From Silurus meridionalis (taxonomy: Eukaryota > Chordata > Actinopteri > Siluriformes > Siluridae), in NCBI RefSeq assembly GCF_014805685.1, contig NC_060911.1, positions 6,235,212 to 6,299,211 of the forward strand: a stretch of 64,000 nucleotides of DNA. Direction: 5' to 3'. Shown here piece after piece: positions 45,490 to 58,932 of this stretch (the first letter of the stretch is position 1; every line of letters starts with the position of its first letter). The notes beneath the pieces were generated by a model. That model had not been told where the DNA came from, ran no database searches, and saw nothing but the letters and a program-made list of their open reading frames with translations. The translations under genes and the position numbers were made by a program.

Positions 45490-46643
45490 GCAAATAATTT
45501 GCAAATAAAAACAGAATGCAATGTTTAAAAAAAACCAAAAACAAACATTAAATGATTGAAACTGAGAGTATATACCATTTTAAGGAAAAGTTTATTTGAA
45601 TTTAATGGCTGCAACATGTAAAAAAGTTGACATAGGGCCATGTTTTCCACTATGTAGCATCACATCTTCTGTCTGCATCTGTGAACTTGCTTAAACATGC
45701 AAGGCTGTCCCTGAAAAATACATTTTCTGGATGGAAGCATTTGTTGCTATAAAACCTGTATATACCATTTAGCATTTGTGAAGCCTTTCCGAATTCCACA
45801 GCCACTAATGCACTTTTATACCATCAGAGATGAGACTTTTTGAACTGAGCGCTGATAACAAGCCAGACAGTCCCTCTCCAGTTTACTCCAGAGGATGTAG
45901 TGTTCATGGTTTCCAAGAAAGAAATTAAAATTTCGATTAATCTAACCACAGGACCGTTTTCCAATTTGCCTCAATACATTTTAAATAAGCTTTGACCCAG
46001 AGGGGATGGCGGCTTTTCTGGATCATGTTCACGCATGCCTCCTTCTTTGAATGACAGAGATTTAACTAGAATTTGTGGATAACATGTCAAACTGTGTTCA
46101 CATAAAAAAAAATTCTGGAGGTGTTAATAAACTCATGCAGTGATTTCCATTACAGAATCATGACTGTTTTAAATGCAGTGCCACCTGAGGGCTTGAAGAT
46201 CACAGGCATCAAAATATATTTATTTCCCTTGTTCCTTTATGCGCAGAGATTTCTTTAGATTCTATAAAACTTGTGATGACATAATGTAGTGTAAATGATA
46301 TTCAACTGTTTTGCAATTTCATGTTAAAAATGACCCTCTTTACTTCTGAGAGACTCTGCCTCTCTAAGATACACATGCCTTATCATCTTACTGACTTAGT
46401 TAACCTAATTAGTTGCAAAATATTTCTCCAACTTTTTAATTTCAATAACAATTTTTTCCAGATTTTTGTTGCCCCATTCTTTTTTGAGACTTGTTGCAGA
46501 CACCAAATTTAAAAAGCTTGTTTTTTTTCCTTAAAGTGGTACATTTCCTCAGTTTAAACTTTTGATATGTTTTCTATGTTTAATTGTGAATAAAATATGG
46601 GTTTATGGAATTATAATTGAATTCTGTTTTCATTTACATATGC
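45490..46643. mobile_element. 1.15-kb TIR DNA transposon copy, no intact ORF
   Basis: Left end ttgcaaataaaaacagaatgc and right end gaattctgttttcatttacatatgc are inverted repeats. Between them sit blocks common in fish genomes (accattttaaggaaaag, ctgagagactctgcctct, acctaattagttgcaaaata, gtgaataaaatatgggttta). Coding capacity is decayed. Class not assigned. Confidence 0.65.
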
Positions 46644-47754
46644 AATACCCATATTCATGTCACTACAGGGCTTAAGCGGCTGGATAAAGTGATCACTCAT
46701 ATAATCACGTTTTACAATTGTGGTGAGTAGAAAAGCATTAAACCTCAAGGAGAAAAAACAGATGTGGTGCCATTAATGCCAGCCAAGAACATGTATTTAA
46801 GGGTAGAGGTTAATCAAATGTTTTAAGTTGCCGATTAGAAAAGAATCATCTTTGTCCATACTTGTGCCCGAGATTGTCTCCAACTTTGATTCTTGACTGA
46901 GAAATTGAAATCTTTTGAGTTCTTCTACTGTTGTTAACCAGCTTCAATGATTACATAAACAGGATGTTTTTATTTTAATTTTAATTTTAATTTTGTGTAA
47001 ACTTGTATAGAAAAATCCCAAGAGATCAGCAACTTCTGAAATACTCAAACGAGCTCATCTGGCACCAACAACCATGTTCTGGTGTTTTTATTTTAACATT
47101 ATGGTAAGTAGACAATCTAGTGTATTACTAGTAGTTAGACAATTCTTATGCCAATTATTTAGATAAAGACTTCATTAATACTGTACTCTATCCAGAAACT
47201 AAAAGTAATGCAAACTCTTTTCTACTATTTACAGTTTTAAAATATCTGTTTAATCAAACTGCTATAATATCTATAGGTAGCAATGCTTAATTATTCATTT
47301 CCTTCTGTGAGCGATTTGTGTAAACAGCTCTATTTTTTTCCCTCAGTTTCTATTTTATTTTGTGCTAATAGAACATAGCAATGCAGTTTTTCAGTTCCTG
47401 TTTATACTGTCAGTACTGCTCAGAACCCAATTACATTTCCATTCTTTTTTAGCTACAGTACAGTACATTTACTATAAACCTGCCTCTGTAAACAGGGAAT
47501 GGAATATTTACCTAGAACATGATTATGGTGGTCAAATGTGCACAACCTGTTGCCATGTAGCCTTTTTCTGTGGAATCTGTTAAGATCAAAATCAACATCA
47601 AAACTCTTAGTTTTTATTAGTTATTAAGTTATTACTAGTCGATGTGCAAACAAACTAGATGAATGCAACTCAATACTAAAACATCCATTGACATAATAAT
47701 TAATGTAACAAATGAACCCAAAACTAACCTTAGATTAGCAAATAAGAATATTTT

Positions 47755-48153
47755 GGGGATTTTTAAACATCCCATTCCACATTTAGTCCCCTCCATTCTT
47801 CTGGGAAGATTAGATTTTGTAGTGTTCTTGTAAATTTTTGTGCTCATTCAGCCACAAAGGGTTTAGTAAAGTCCGGTACTAATGTAGCGTGAGGAGGCCT
47901 GTGGTGCAGTGAGCGTTTCCATTCATCTCAAATGTGTTCAATAGGGTTGAGATCAGAGCTCTATAGCAGGGCACTTAAGGTCTGCCGCTCTAATCCTTAT
48001 AAACCACACAGTGTCTTTATAAAGCTGGCTTTGTGAACAGGTGAGTTGTCATGCTAGAATAAGTTTGCCTCAACTTTGTGGTAACAGTTTGGGGAAGAAT
48101 CTTATACGGCTGGAAAAGTCTGGTGTCCAAATTCTATTGTCTATATAGTTAGT
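47755..48153. mobile_element. Decayed copy of the 183-621 TIR element family
   Basis: cattcttctgggaagat, gtggtgcagtgagcgtttcc, aatgtgttcaatagggttga and the end tgtctatatagt follow the same order as in 183-621. Confidence 0.65.
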
Positions 48154-48299
48154 GTTTGTTTTGTTATGTACAACATTTATTTGAACCGTTTTGTTAATAG
48201 AATTGCTTTTATCTCTCAGTAGTTCATTTTAACGTTAAGAAAGCCCAGATTCTGCTGATTAGTAATTCCATTATTATTTACAGTGAACATGATCTGTAT

Positions 48300-48790
48300 C
48301 ATAGCATAACATTATGCTATATAAGATTTTTCCAAGTCCATATCAGCATGCTGTCATGTACTACAACAATCGTACTCACTTCACACATTCATGTCTTCAG
48401 CACCCCTCATTATTACAAACTGTTTCCATGCCGTTTTTGCACATCTTCTTTCGATTGCTGCTATTGCTCTTTTGCACATCATTTTGTTTACATTTTTGTT
48501 AATTACAATGTGCACTTTACTCTTTTACACACCGCAGTGTGCAATATACAACAGGTTTACTGGCGGCGCTATTTTGTGTTATGTATTAGTCTTACACTGT
48601 CTTGTGTTGTCTTACACTGTCCTGTATTGTCTTTGCACAATAGGAGGACACTTGTCCTTAGCTCTGTGTTTTCTGTGATTGTTGTTTTATGTAGCATCAG
48701 GGTTCAGGAGGAACGTTGTCTCATTTCACTGTGTACTGCGTCAGCTATATATGGTTAAAATGACAATAAAAGCTTCTTGACTCTTGACTT
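48300..48790 (+). mobile_element. LINE 3'-tail-like repeat
   Basis: Ends ggttaaaatgacaataaaagcttcttgactcttgact, a 3' terminus of a common fish non-LTR element, with tgcactttactc and tgtattgtctttgcacaa upstream. The long plus-strand open frames here are incidental. Confidence 0.55.
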
Positions 48791-49579
48791 CTCTAGACAT
48801 GGGTATTTGTGCTTTCGACCAACAGTTTAATTCAGACTTTAATACCATTTAAGAAATAATTGATCATCTGATAATCCTCACTCCCTCTAGCCTTAACTTG
48901 ATTGGATGATAGTTGTTTATATCCTGACTCATTTTTTTGTGTAGGAGAATCAAAAATGTGATGATTGGTACTGTATAAAGATGGTTCACCAGGATTATCT
49001 TTGAGCAGGAAAGTCAAAAAAGTGACATTTTACTTTGCAAACTTTGCTTCAAATGTGAGGTAATGAGTAACACATGACCCATGACTAAGCAAATGTCAAA
49101 CCTCACACATGCATAGATTGATAGAGGCTGCATTCTAAGACGTGCTGTGTTTTTTTTTTTAAGTAGTATGGTTTCTTTACAATACAGAGTCACACAAAGG
49201 TTTATACAATATTTATTTTAATACAGCATCTTCAGCACTTGCATAAAAAATAAATACATCTGTAAATTTACACCTAGCAGTGCACACACACTCTCATGTT
49301 TGCTCCTGCTTTGGTTTGTCTTTGCCAGAAGCCCACAACTCACCTCTAATTCTCCCTCTGACTTCCAGAGTAGAGAAAGTCCAATCTTATTAAACATCAT
49401 AATGGTTCATTTCCTAACAGGAGAGAAACTCAGGACTTTCTAATTTAATATGTCAACTATCAGGGAATGCAAAAGAATTACAGGACGTCCATGACTCCAG
49501 AAAACGTCTGTGAATGTTTCTTGTTTCATTTATCTAAAACCATTTCTATAGAGCCTGTTCTATGCTCTAAATCCGAGCT
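48791..49579 (-). other. 3' flank of the alpha-2 receptor gene
   Basis: AT-rich. An AATAAA on the minus strand at about 49211-49216 is a possible poly(A) signal, giving a 3' UTR of about 0.37 kb. No gene. Confidence 0.35.
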
Positions 49580-50929
49580 CTAAAAGGATCTCTTCCAGGG
49601 TGAGCAGAGGATCTTGTGAAAAGCCCTTCTGAAGTCCTGGTTGAAGATGGTGTAGATGACAGGGTTGAGCGAGCTGTTGCAGTAACCGATCCAGAAGAAG
49701 AACTTGAAGAGGAGGTCGGGAATGTGGCACGCCTGGCGGCACACGCCGTACAGGCTGTAGCTAAAGAAGAAAGGGAACCAGCAGAGCACAAAGACACCCA
49801 TAACCACAGCCAGCACAAAGGTGAACCGCTTTTCACGCACCTGGGACGCCCTCCTCCTCCTTATGCTGCTGCCTCCACTGCTGTTCTTCCTTCGTCCGCT
49901 CGACATCCTCCGAGACGAGAACAAATCCCGCGTCTTGCTGCTGGCCCGGGATGCCCGCCTGCTGGTCTCTGATGCCAGTGATGCCAGTGAAGACCCACGT
50001 TTTGAACTCTCACACTGGCTTCTGCTCGGCGTTGTATCTTTTTCCTTCCAGCTTTTGGCCTCTAAAGTCGAGGTGGCTTCTGGCTCGGCCTGAATCGAAG
50101 GCCGTGGCTCAGCATTTAGACCTGGTGTCCCTGGGCAGTGCCCGTTCTCTCTCTCTCCGTTCATCCTCACCACTGATGTGGCGATGCTGACCCCGTTCTC
50201 GGTGTCCAAACTCGGCTTTTTCTCCGCAGTCCTCGTTCTTGTCTTGGCCACCCTGTAAATGCGCACGTAGACAAGGATCATGATGATGCATGGAACAAAG
50301 AATGACGCAGAACTGGAGGCTAAAATGTACCACGTGTCGTCGTTGAGCTCGCACTGCGGGAGCTGCCCCGCGCCCTCCGCCAATCCGTCATCCATAATGG
50401 AGAGCAGGGGCGGCGAGGATATGAGGGCAGAGATGAGCCACACGACCAGTATGGCAGCCTTGATGCGGCGAGGTGTGCGCTTAAGGTTGTACTGGACGGC
50501 ACTCGTGACTGACCAATAGCGGTCCAGGCTGATGGCACACAGGTGCCCGATAGAGGCGGTGCAGAAGAGTACGTCGAGCGCCAGGTACGCACCACACCAC
50601 GCACGCCCAAAGTGCCAGTACCCCATCAGCTCGTTTGCCAGCGAAAAAGGCATGACGAGCGCCGCCACCAGGATGTCCGCCGCGGCCAGAGACACCAGGA
50701 ACAGATTTTGCGGCGCCCGAAGCGCACGGCTCGTCAGTACAGCGAGCATCACCAGCGCGTTTCCCACCACCGTGAACACGATGAGGAAGGCGACCAGAGC
50801 CGCAAGTCCCACCGCTGCCGTCCTCGAGTAGCGTCTGCCCGATTCCCACGACGCGTTTGCCGACGAGGGCGGGTAGGAGACCGCGGGCGCGTCCATGCCA
50901 CCCGGTGCGTTCATGCCGCGTGCGCGCAA
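49580..50929 (-). CDS. adra2: Alpha-2 adrenergic receptor, single exon, probably fish subtype D
   Basis: Gi-coupled plasma-membrane receptor for adrenaline and noradrenaline. 449 aa, intronless as in all alpha-2 genes. NAS glycosylation site at Asn25; amine-binding Asp119 in TM3; disulfide pair Cys112 and Cys193; DRY at 136-138; TM5 serines Ser205 and Ser209, with Ser206 where human alpha-2A has Cys201; long third loop (about 229-365) rich in Ser/Arg; REKRFTF; CWFP at 383-386; NPVIY at 422-426; tail Cys442 likely palmitoylated. TM2 [10 protein letters not shown] and [11 protein letters not shown] are alpha-2 signatures. Alternative starts are Met6 and Met12. Subtype D is inferred from the short PWKRSF tail and fish context; A or C are not excluded. 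The CDS is GC-rich in an AT-rich region. Confidence 0.92.
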   Translation of the reverse strand: MRARGMNAPGGMDAPAVSYPPSSANASWESGRRYSRTAAVGLAALVAFLIVFTVVGNALVMLAVLTSRALRAPQNLFLVSLAAADILVAALVMPFSLANELMGYWHFGRAWCGAYLALDVLFCTASIGHLCAISLDRYWSVTSAVQYNLKRTPRRIKAAILVVWLISALISSPPLLSIMDDGLAEGAGQLPQCELNDDTWYILASSSASFFVPCIIMILVYVRIYRVAKTRTRTAEKKPSLDTENGVSIATSVVRMNGERENGHCPGTPGLNAEPRPSIQAEPEATSTLEAKSWKEKDTTPSRSQCESSKRGSSLASLASETSRRASRASSKTRDLFSSRRMSSGRRKNSSGGSSIRRRRASQVREKRFTFVLAVVMGVFVLCWFPFFFSYSLYGVCRQACHIPDLLFKFFFWIGYCNSSLNPVIYTIFNQDFRRAFHKILCSPWKRSF

Positions 50930-52080
50930 AATGATTATTATTTATTTTATTGTGATTTTTCCGAATTATTATCACTCCTTTTATTCTCTTTACGTCCACA
51001 TCATTAAGTGCATCAATCCGCAGAGCTTCATCTCCGTGCGCAATGGCTCAGGCATAATTACAAATAACGCAAACCCAGAAAAAAAAGTTACAAATGTTTA
51101 AAATCCCATATTAAAAAAAATTTAATTTAATGCATAAAAAAAAAACCTGGAGTCTTCTTCTAATGGAGCCTTCTTAGAGAAATCTTCCCAGCTCTCTGTT
51201 CCATCTCCAAAGCGCTTCTGAGCGCAAAATCCAGGGTTGCCAGATCCAAGGTTGCCAGATTGCACCACTGAAAGGCTGATATTTAAGTGTTATATGGATC
51301 ACATTTCCAGATTTAAGATTTTCACAGGTTCAGCTACTTAACATGGTGTCTCTATTGGAAGGAGAATCAAACATCTTTTTTAACACTACGCCTTCTTCTT
51401 CTTTTTTTTTTTAGCCTTTAAGACGAACTTACTGAAATCATTCTCATGGCTGTATCTGGAAGCTGTTAAAAGGTTTTAATGGTTTCAAATTAGGAGCCAA
51501 AAGAGATGACTTTATGTGTAATAAAATGGCAATGATGGCGAAGGATGCATGTTGCAAATAATTTACATGTTAAGTAAAGTATATTGAGATATTTGTATAC
51601 TTGTATACTTCCTTTTCAAACCGAAATTATAACAGAGGTAAAATTCTAGTGTAAATAAAGCTCTAAATACATTATGTTATCATTGCACATGGGGAAGTGG
51701 TAGTTGGTTAAAGTGTTGACTTTTTAATCAGTAGGGTTGAGTTCAAATCCCAGCATCATCAACCTGAAAAAAGCCTGGCCTTTGAGCGTGGCCCTTAACA
51801 TGCAACTGCTCAGTTGCTCTGAGTAAAGACAAATAGCATAAATGCTTAACTAAACTTAACAACCTAACTTAACTAAAACTAACTTTCAGTTTAACGGTGT
51901 GAAGAAAAATGTACGTTCCATCTAAAGATGTACCAGCACCATTTGGATCCCACTTCATGTACAGTTTGGACATTGGACCTCTTTGAGTGTTTAAAGGCTC
52001 TGGCATGGAGAAGCTGGTGTTGAATCTGTGATGATTGCAAATGTTAAGCTATTTTATGAGTTGCTCAGTAGCTCCTGGTT
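50930..52080. other. Receptor upstream DNA with a SINE-like copy
   Basis: AT-rich immediately above the receptor start, without a CpG island beyond the CDS. 51690-51850 is a SINE-like copy: gagttcaaatcccagc as box B and gcccttaacatgcaactgctcag. Confidence 0.4.
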
Positions 52081-52425
52081 CCATAACTATAAATGACTGC
52101 ATACGACTGTAGAAAGGACATAATTTATAATCTTACACTCCAGTGCTCATGTTAGTTCTCACTCTCCAGTGTTCTGTATTGTTTAAAGACTGTAATCACA
52201 CTCTTGATATCACCCAAATGAGGATGTGTTCCCTTTTGAGTCTGGTTCCTCTCAAGGTTTCTTCCTCATAACATCTAAGGGAGTTTTTCCTCGCCACAGT
52301 CGCCATGGCTGCTCATCAGGGATAAATACACACCATTCACCTTAACTGTTAAATCCTGTAAAGCTGCTTTGAGACATCTGTTGTGAAAAGCGCTACAGAA
52401 ATAAACTTGACTTGACTAGACATTT
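52080..52425 (+). mobile_element. Interspersed repeat with 'AAACTTGACTTGACT' tail
   Basis: tctggttcctctcaaggtttcttcctc, gggagtttttcctcgccac, ctgctcatcagggataaa and gaaaagcgctacagaaataaacttgacttgac form a highly recognisable fish retroelement 3' end. Confidence 0.7.
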
Positions 52426-53238
52426 ACTTTTACATTCATTAGCCACATGCTTCATCGTGCAATGAAAATCTCTTTACCAACCGATTTGCTCTGTGCCATC
52501 AGTTTAATCCTATTTTATTTAGAGAAACAAAATAATAAAATCCTAAAAGTAAAAAAAACAGCCATTCACAGTTTAAACAGGTACAGAGTAAATCATGGCC
52601 TGCCACCTATCATCCCAAACTGTCCTACTCATGAAATGAAAGTAGGACATATTGATTGTTCATATTCTTAAAAAAAAAACATTTTGATGAGAAAAAAGTA
52701 GAACTTAAAAAATAAAAAAAATAAGGAGGAATATTTTTACATAAGAAACTGGTTTAAAAGTTTTTTTTCATCCTCCATCTTTCATATTGATAAATAATAG
52801 AAAGATTAAACAGTTAATATGGAGGAAATTGTTGCCAACTATAATCAGGTGTGTGTTACTCAGGGTGGGGAATGCAGATCATTTAATACAATTGCATATT
52901 GTGGATTGAACCTGGCAACCCTGCTGTTCAGATAACCACAATTAACAAGCTCTAGAAATGACAGTAAGAGTTTAAATGAGAAGAAGGTTGTCTGAGCTGG
53001 ATGTTCCACGTTGTTATGCTAAATATTCATCTATGAACTTTAAATATAAATTAAGAATAGACCACCTTGTATGTATAGGAGGCTTTCGGATAAGCGGATC
53101 GTTTTAAATGGAGCTCTGATTTAAGGTTTAATGTAATGAAATGTTCTTATTATTATTTTTTAAATTATTATTTATTTCTGTGAAGTGTATAAGTGCACAC
53201 GTTTTTTGATGAGTCATACATGTACATACAAATTTCAA

Positions 53239-53239
53239 C

Positions 53240-53320
<81 letters not shown>

Positions 53321-53357
53321 ACTAAGTGAAATAGTGGAAACACTAGCAGTTGAATAT

Positions 53358-53394
<37 letters not shown>
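53239..53394. repeat. (TA)n and (GT)n microsatellites
   Basis: (TA)n at 53239-53319 (about 40 units) and (GT)n at 53360-53394. No gene in 52426-53929. Confidence 0.95.
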
Positions 53395-53929
53395 AGGGCA
53401 CAAATTTAAAACCTTGCAAAATAGACATGACAAGCTGAGAGCACTGACCTTTTGGGACTAAATAACACCCTTTGGTCCTCTGCTGCATTGCACTGAAGAC
53501 CCAGACCTTGAAATGTTCATATATCTGGCAGACATCACAGCATCTTTCAGGCATCAATGTAAAAATGGAAAAAGGTAATTAGGAAAACAAAAACCAGGGA
53601 ACCAAAAAAAAACCCCAAAAAAAAACCATGAAAGCGAACATGCTGGCAGCAGTGCCTGTGGGACACGTATTGAGTTATTGCAATGTAATGTTGTTACAGA
53701 AGTTTCCACAAAATGCAGCCTCTGTAAACTGTATTTGCAGAGTTCTTGGAAACTACAGTGATACATAATTTTTGTTATGCCTTCAGGACACAGGCAGGCA
53801 AGGTGGCAGAGGCAAATCAAAACAGGCAGGCCAGGATAAAAAAAATAACAGCTAGTGGAGAATTAAGAAACATGATGTCTTTAGTCCTTGTGAGACGATA
53901 ATGATAGACAACTGTTTTGAGAGGCATTG

Positions 53930-54410
53930 CCCTCTAAACTGATGCTGACAGGGACACAGGCCACATCCTTGAGACTGTCAGGGACAGAAGCCACACCCCC
54001 ACAACTGAGACTGCCAGGGACAGAAGTCACACCCCCTCAACTGAGACTGCCAGGGACAGAAGTCACAGCTCTTCAACTGTGTCTGACAAAGACAGAGTCC
54101 ACACCCCCTCCAATTAGAGAGAATGGGACATACACCACATACCCTTAACTGAAACTGTCAGGGTCAGAGGCCACACCTCCTTAATTAAGACAGACAGGGA
54201 CATACACCACACCCCTAATCTGAGACAGACCCCACACCATTCCTCTCAATTGAGACCACCAGGGACAGGGCTAAATGCTCTAAACTGAAACAGGGACATA
54301 GGCCTCACCCCTTCAAATGGGTTCAACAGAGACTGAGTCAGCACTTTTCACTGAGACTCAAAAGAACAGACCACGCCTCCCACAGGAAAAGCCATGCCTT
54401 CTTAACTGAA
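53930..54410. repeat. 36-bp minisatellite
   Basis: Degenerate tandem units of the form actgagactgccagggacag followed by aagtcacaccccctca. The three units at about 53967-54075 are nearly identical with a 36-bp step; outer units are more worn and vary in length. Confidence 0.85.
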
Positions 54411-56260
54411 ACTTGCACAGGCATATGCACTTGCAAACAACCAATCAAATTACAAAAATGAACAAATAACTGTCATTTATTATGTACGTTGGCGGCATTT
54501 TTCGGTTTGACAAACAAGTTCACACGTATGAATGGTGGACAATCCTAATGCAATTCACTAAATTAATTGACTATGAATTTGTTTAGCAGTCATAATGAAC
54601 AAAGGGATCAACTGTTTCATAATCACACGAAGCCCTTGACAGTACGAGTGGAACACACACACAGGCACGCACACAATTAAATCTCAGGAACAGTTGCAAT
54701 TTAGTACTCAGCCTTTAGTATCACCCTAATAGGAGACCATTATTATTATCATGATTACACAGCACTGTAGTGATAGTAATTATCTGTAACAATGTTTTTG
54801 AAAGCCGCCAAAGAGAAAACTAGGAAAGCTTTTAGAGATGATCAACCTTTTTACTCCCTTGAAATGCATTATCAGCACACTACTTTGTCAGTGAATAAAA
54901 GAAAATCGTTATTATAAGCTAAAATAGAACCATACAGCTGCTTATAAAGTTCATAAGGAAACAGCATATATCAGTGTTTAAGTTATAATTATGGCACGGT
55001 CATATTCGGGCGCTTTAGTGTTGTAAATTCAATTCGTATGTGTTTTGCTTTAATTGATTTGTGTTGTGCTTCATAAGTCCTACGTTTCTGCAAACTGCTC
55101 ACCTTTTTGCCTTAATAACAAATTGAACAAAGAGAACGTGCAAAAGTGCAGCAGCTTAATATATAACGTCTTCACACATAGCCATATACACACACATGAT
55201 TTTCTTGCATAAGATTTTTCTAATATTGCTTCCTATATGAGACAATAGATCACACTGATGACTGCTCGTGCCAGAGCTACTGAAATCCCCCCTCCAGGTA
55301 AATCAAAGGTTGATTGCCATTGCGTTACTAAGAAACCATCACTGATAACTTGTAATGGCTCCTATAAAAGGTCGCACATGCAGTGGTTCATATTTCCGGC
55401 TGTCTAACGGTTAATAGACCTTGTAATATAACCTCAAGTGGTGGTTTAATTATGAAGCTTCACTCAAGTGTGGTTTTTAAGTACTTCTTAGGATTGGCTG
55501 AAATCCAGAATCAGGTGTAATGCATGTGGTTGGTTTGATTGACAGGTTGCTATGGCAAAAAAAAATCTCACACAAGAAAAAAAAGTGAGAACCTTAGCGA
55601 TTTATGATACAAGCACCAGAGGCAAGTGACTTCCTTCTTACTCCCACTTCTACAGCCACTGCAGTGTGTTCTGACATTCGTCACATCATTAATCTTCCTC
55701 GAAGCTGATTGAAAGTCAGCACTCGCTATTGGCAATCTAGTTTTGCACAAGGGGAAAAAAGTTGTGGAGAAATGGTGGGAGGTGGAGATTTAATCATTTT
55801 AAATGACTCCCTTATTACATGTTATGAGCATGTGGTTATGTAAAATAACCTGTAATGCACATCTACAGTATGTGTGAAAGCAAATTGAAAGCAAAAATTT
55901 TAATGAACACATTAGTTTTCTTCTAAATATTTCTCTATCGTATATTTGATCTTAAAAAGTGCAAAATGCAAGATGTCATTAAGTCGAGACTTACGATTGA
56001 CTAAAGAGATTGAGAAGAAACATCACAATAAATGAAAGAATGCAGTTTTCTTTTAACAAAAATATAATATATAATGGGCATGCACGTTATTAGATCATAT
56101 TGATTAATTATTACATATTAATTTCCTACATTACAGCATGTTGAGTTCTCAAATTCAGACAGAAAGTGTGGATAAATTTTTTAAAAAGCAACTTAGACAT
56201 TAGTTCTAAATGCAAAGCAAATTGTAGGTTTGCATTAATGAGCTCATTCCAATGTGTTAC
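54411..56260. other. AT-rich DNA, no gene seen
   Basis: No coding exon or clear element. Short CA stretches only. Possible noncoding conserved sequence cannot be judged without alignment. Confidence 0.35.
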
Positions 56261-56398
<138 letters not shown>

Positions 56399-57231
56399 AC
56401 TTATATTCTGAAAAGCAATGTTTATTAGCATTTTTGGAACAAGTTTCCAATTGACAAAAAATATGCTAATGACCTACCTATGTGATAGATGGAAGCCTCT
56501 TGTATAAACCAATATAAACTTTTTTTTTTTTTATAATAATAAATTAATAAATGCTTCCAACTGTTCATTTAGGATATTAAAAACAACAACAAAAATGTTA
56601 TTAAAATAATGAATATTTGCATTGACACTATAAGTAGAACAAAACACATCTCAGTGATGTGGGCAAATATTCCACTAGATGAAGTGAACCTCTGAAGGTC
56701 TGAACTGCACTTCAAACTGAACTCTAAAATGAACTGTAGGTCAGAAAATCCACTATGCAGCAGGCTGCAAACAAAATCTCAGATAATCGGTGGGTACACA
56801 GCGTCTTCACAGAGTTTTCCTTCTGTACAATCTGAGAACAGTGACATACTGTATGTTCATGAATTAGTGCACTTTCAATGGCACTACACATGGCATCCCC
56901 ATGGCATTTTTATTTTATTTAGTTATTAGCAATAAATATGAGGAGCATAAAAACAAAGGATGTTTTGCTTTTCAAAATGCATTAATTTTTTCAGCCATTT
57001 TTATTACAGCTCTAAGCATTTACCAAATCTACAAGCTCATTCTTTGATAAAAGTATGTAAAACACACTGTTCTAGGAAAACAGTCCACAATGGGTTGAAG
57101 CAGTTTAAAGCAATGCACAGTAAGTTGATTACAGCTTTAATAGTGTGTTTTGAAAAGTTTCATTCCTTCCATTCCTTTTGAATCTTTCTTTAATAAAGAA
57201 CATTATATGTCTGTCTAGTCCATGACAAAAG

Positions 57232-58189
57232 TCAATCCATCAGCAGCTTCTTCTCTTTTCTCTCCTGTAGCTTGAAACCCTCGGTAGTGAAGGCATATAT
57301 CACAAAGCGTAAAGTTAGACCGAGAGGTACAGCTACTGGGAAAAAATGTAAATAAAAATCTATTCACAGTTTATTACATAAACAGTTATATTCAGGTTTA
57401 CAATTACATTTGTATAATTACATTTGTATAATTTGTTCATGCCAAGTTGTTACTACAGAAATGAAAAATGACTACATTAATATGAACGCCTTCCGACCAA
57501 TCATAGTCGAGAATGAAACAGCAAATATCATTGTGATAGTTCATTACCACAATGAGAAGAATATTAAATATAATTTATATTATAATTCCAGTGACTTTTG
57601 ATTGTTACAGTAATTGGCTTATTGCTGTACATTTACAAAAAGCATATGGAATTGAAGTGACAGTATCTGTTGCTCTAAAAGATCTAAGGCAGTGTGAAAT
57701 CAGATACTGGAGTGTGTTTGTGGGAACTGCACATACGCAGTGCGCTGTTCCCAAGCCAAGCCGAAATACCTGCTCATGACTGGTCACAGAAGGCAAATGC
57801 TAGTGAGAATGATGATGTTTCTGACACATAGTTGGATTTTAGGTTCATTAATCCTGCAACAGGATGCTTATCATTTTGTTGTCTACATGCCAAACTAATG
57901 GCTGTAATGCTTTGGGTAGGTTTCTGAGAAAATCTTTTTGACAAATGTGTGTCTGATAGGTATGACTCTATCTAGCTTACACGGCCTTATGTTCCAGCGT
58001 GAGGGGAAATGGGTTGCTTGAGTCATCAGTCTCTCGCTGTGGCTTAGTGATTTGTAGCTCTGGAACTGTACAGCAAAGAGGAGAAAAAAAAGAGAGAGGG
58101 AGAGGGAGAGAGAGAGAGAGGTATAAATAAACCCATAAGAACATCTCTTGTGCATCAACTACAGCAGTTCGAACATTTTCTAGGAAAAA
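57232..58189 (-). CDS. Possible 3' end of an unidentified gene (two or three terminal exons)
   Basis: Last exon 57232-57335: acceptor TTTTTTCCCAG, reading AVPLGLTLRFVIYAF (one hydrophobic helix), then FKLQERKEKKLLMD and TGA, with ATTAAA about 40 bases further on. Preceding exon about 57974-58065: acceptor CTTTGCTGTACAG, donor GTAAGC, ending PSRWNIRP; the T at its end plus TA of the last exon makes Leu in frame. A weaker exon may lie near 58142-58189 (NVRTAVVDAQEMFLW, poor donor GTTTAT). The join suggests a small membrane protein with a basic cytosolic or matrix tail. I do not recognise the family. It may also be a pair of chance splice signals. Confidence 0.3.
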
Positions 58190-58889
58190 ACAAACAGCAA
58201 TAAGAGGATATAAAGTCACCAAGAAACAGCAACACTTAGACTATAGTCTTATTAGTTCCAAAACAAATAATGTAATCTCTTCAAATCTACAAAATGACAT
58301 CTTAACCGAGTCGAAAAACCTAATTGTGTGAATTCATTGCAAATACATTGCACTTCTATGGTTTACTTACTTCATAATATGCCTAAAACAGCCCCATGAC
58401 AGTCTGACTGGACTCCCTCTATACAACACGAAAAGGGCAGAATGCAAGGGCACAGCATTGTTCAGTCAATTGAAATGTCACACAAACAAAAGAAAAGACT
58501 GGTGTAGTGGGTGTAAGGTAAGGTCAAGCACATTATGGTTTCTTTCCCTGCCTAATAATTAGGCAAAGACTACCATTTCCTTTAAAGGGAATGATAATGA
58601 TAGTTGTCACATGAGTGTCGCTTCAGGCTGAGTGAAAGCTGTGAGGCTGAAAAACTAATCGTTAAAGAAGGATTTGTAGATCAAGTGTGGTTATTTGTAC
58701 TCAGTTAACTATCTTAGAAGCTCTCAGCTTCTCAGGTACTTTACACTGTATAGGTATAATGGTGTGTGTGTTGCCCTGTGTGATTGGATGAACTTGACCA
58801 GGTTTAAGCAGTTACTGAGGGTAAAGGAAGTTAATGAGACTAAAGGTATGTATTGGGTTAACGTGTCAGTTCAGCATAAAAGTTATATA

Positions 58890-58932
<43 letters not shown>

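Noticed and set aside
48348..48758. 136-codon Cys/Leu-rich open frame
   Set aside because: Falls in a LINE-tail repeat; three frames are open at once, which points to low-complexity DNA.
50481..51007. Open frames of 154 and 172 codons overlapping the receptor 5' end
   Set aside because: Shadows caused by GC-rich coding sequence of the alpha-2 receptor in other frames.
53927..54148. 73-codon repetitive Thr/Pro/Leu frame as a mucin-like gene
   Set aside because: The repeat frame is lost in the outer units and there is no start context, signal peptide or splice sites; a noncoding minisatellite explains it.
54411..54430. Minisatellite as a CRISPR-like array
   Set aside because: Units are contiguous and degenerate, without unique spacers; the genome is vertebrate.
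57605..57796. 63-codon minus frame next to the candidate gene end
   Set aside because: No acceptor or donor joins it in phase with the neighbouring exons; no motif.
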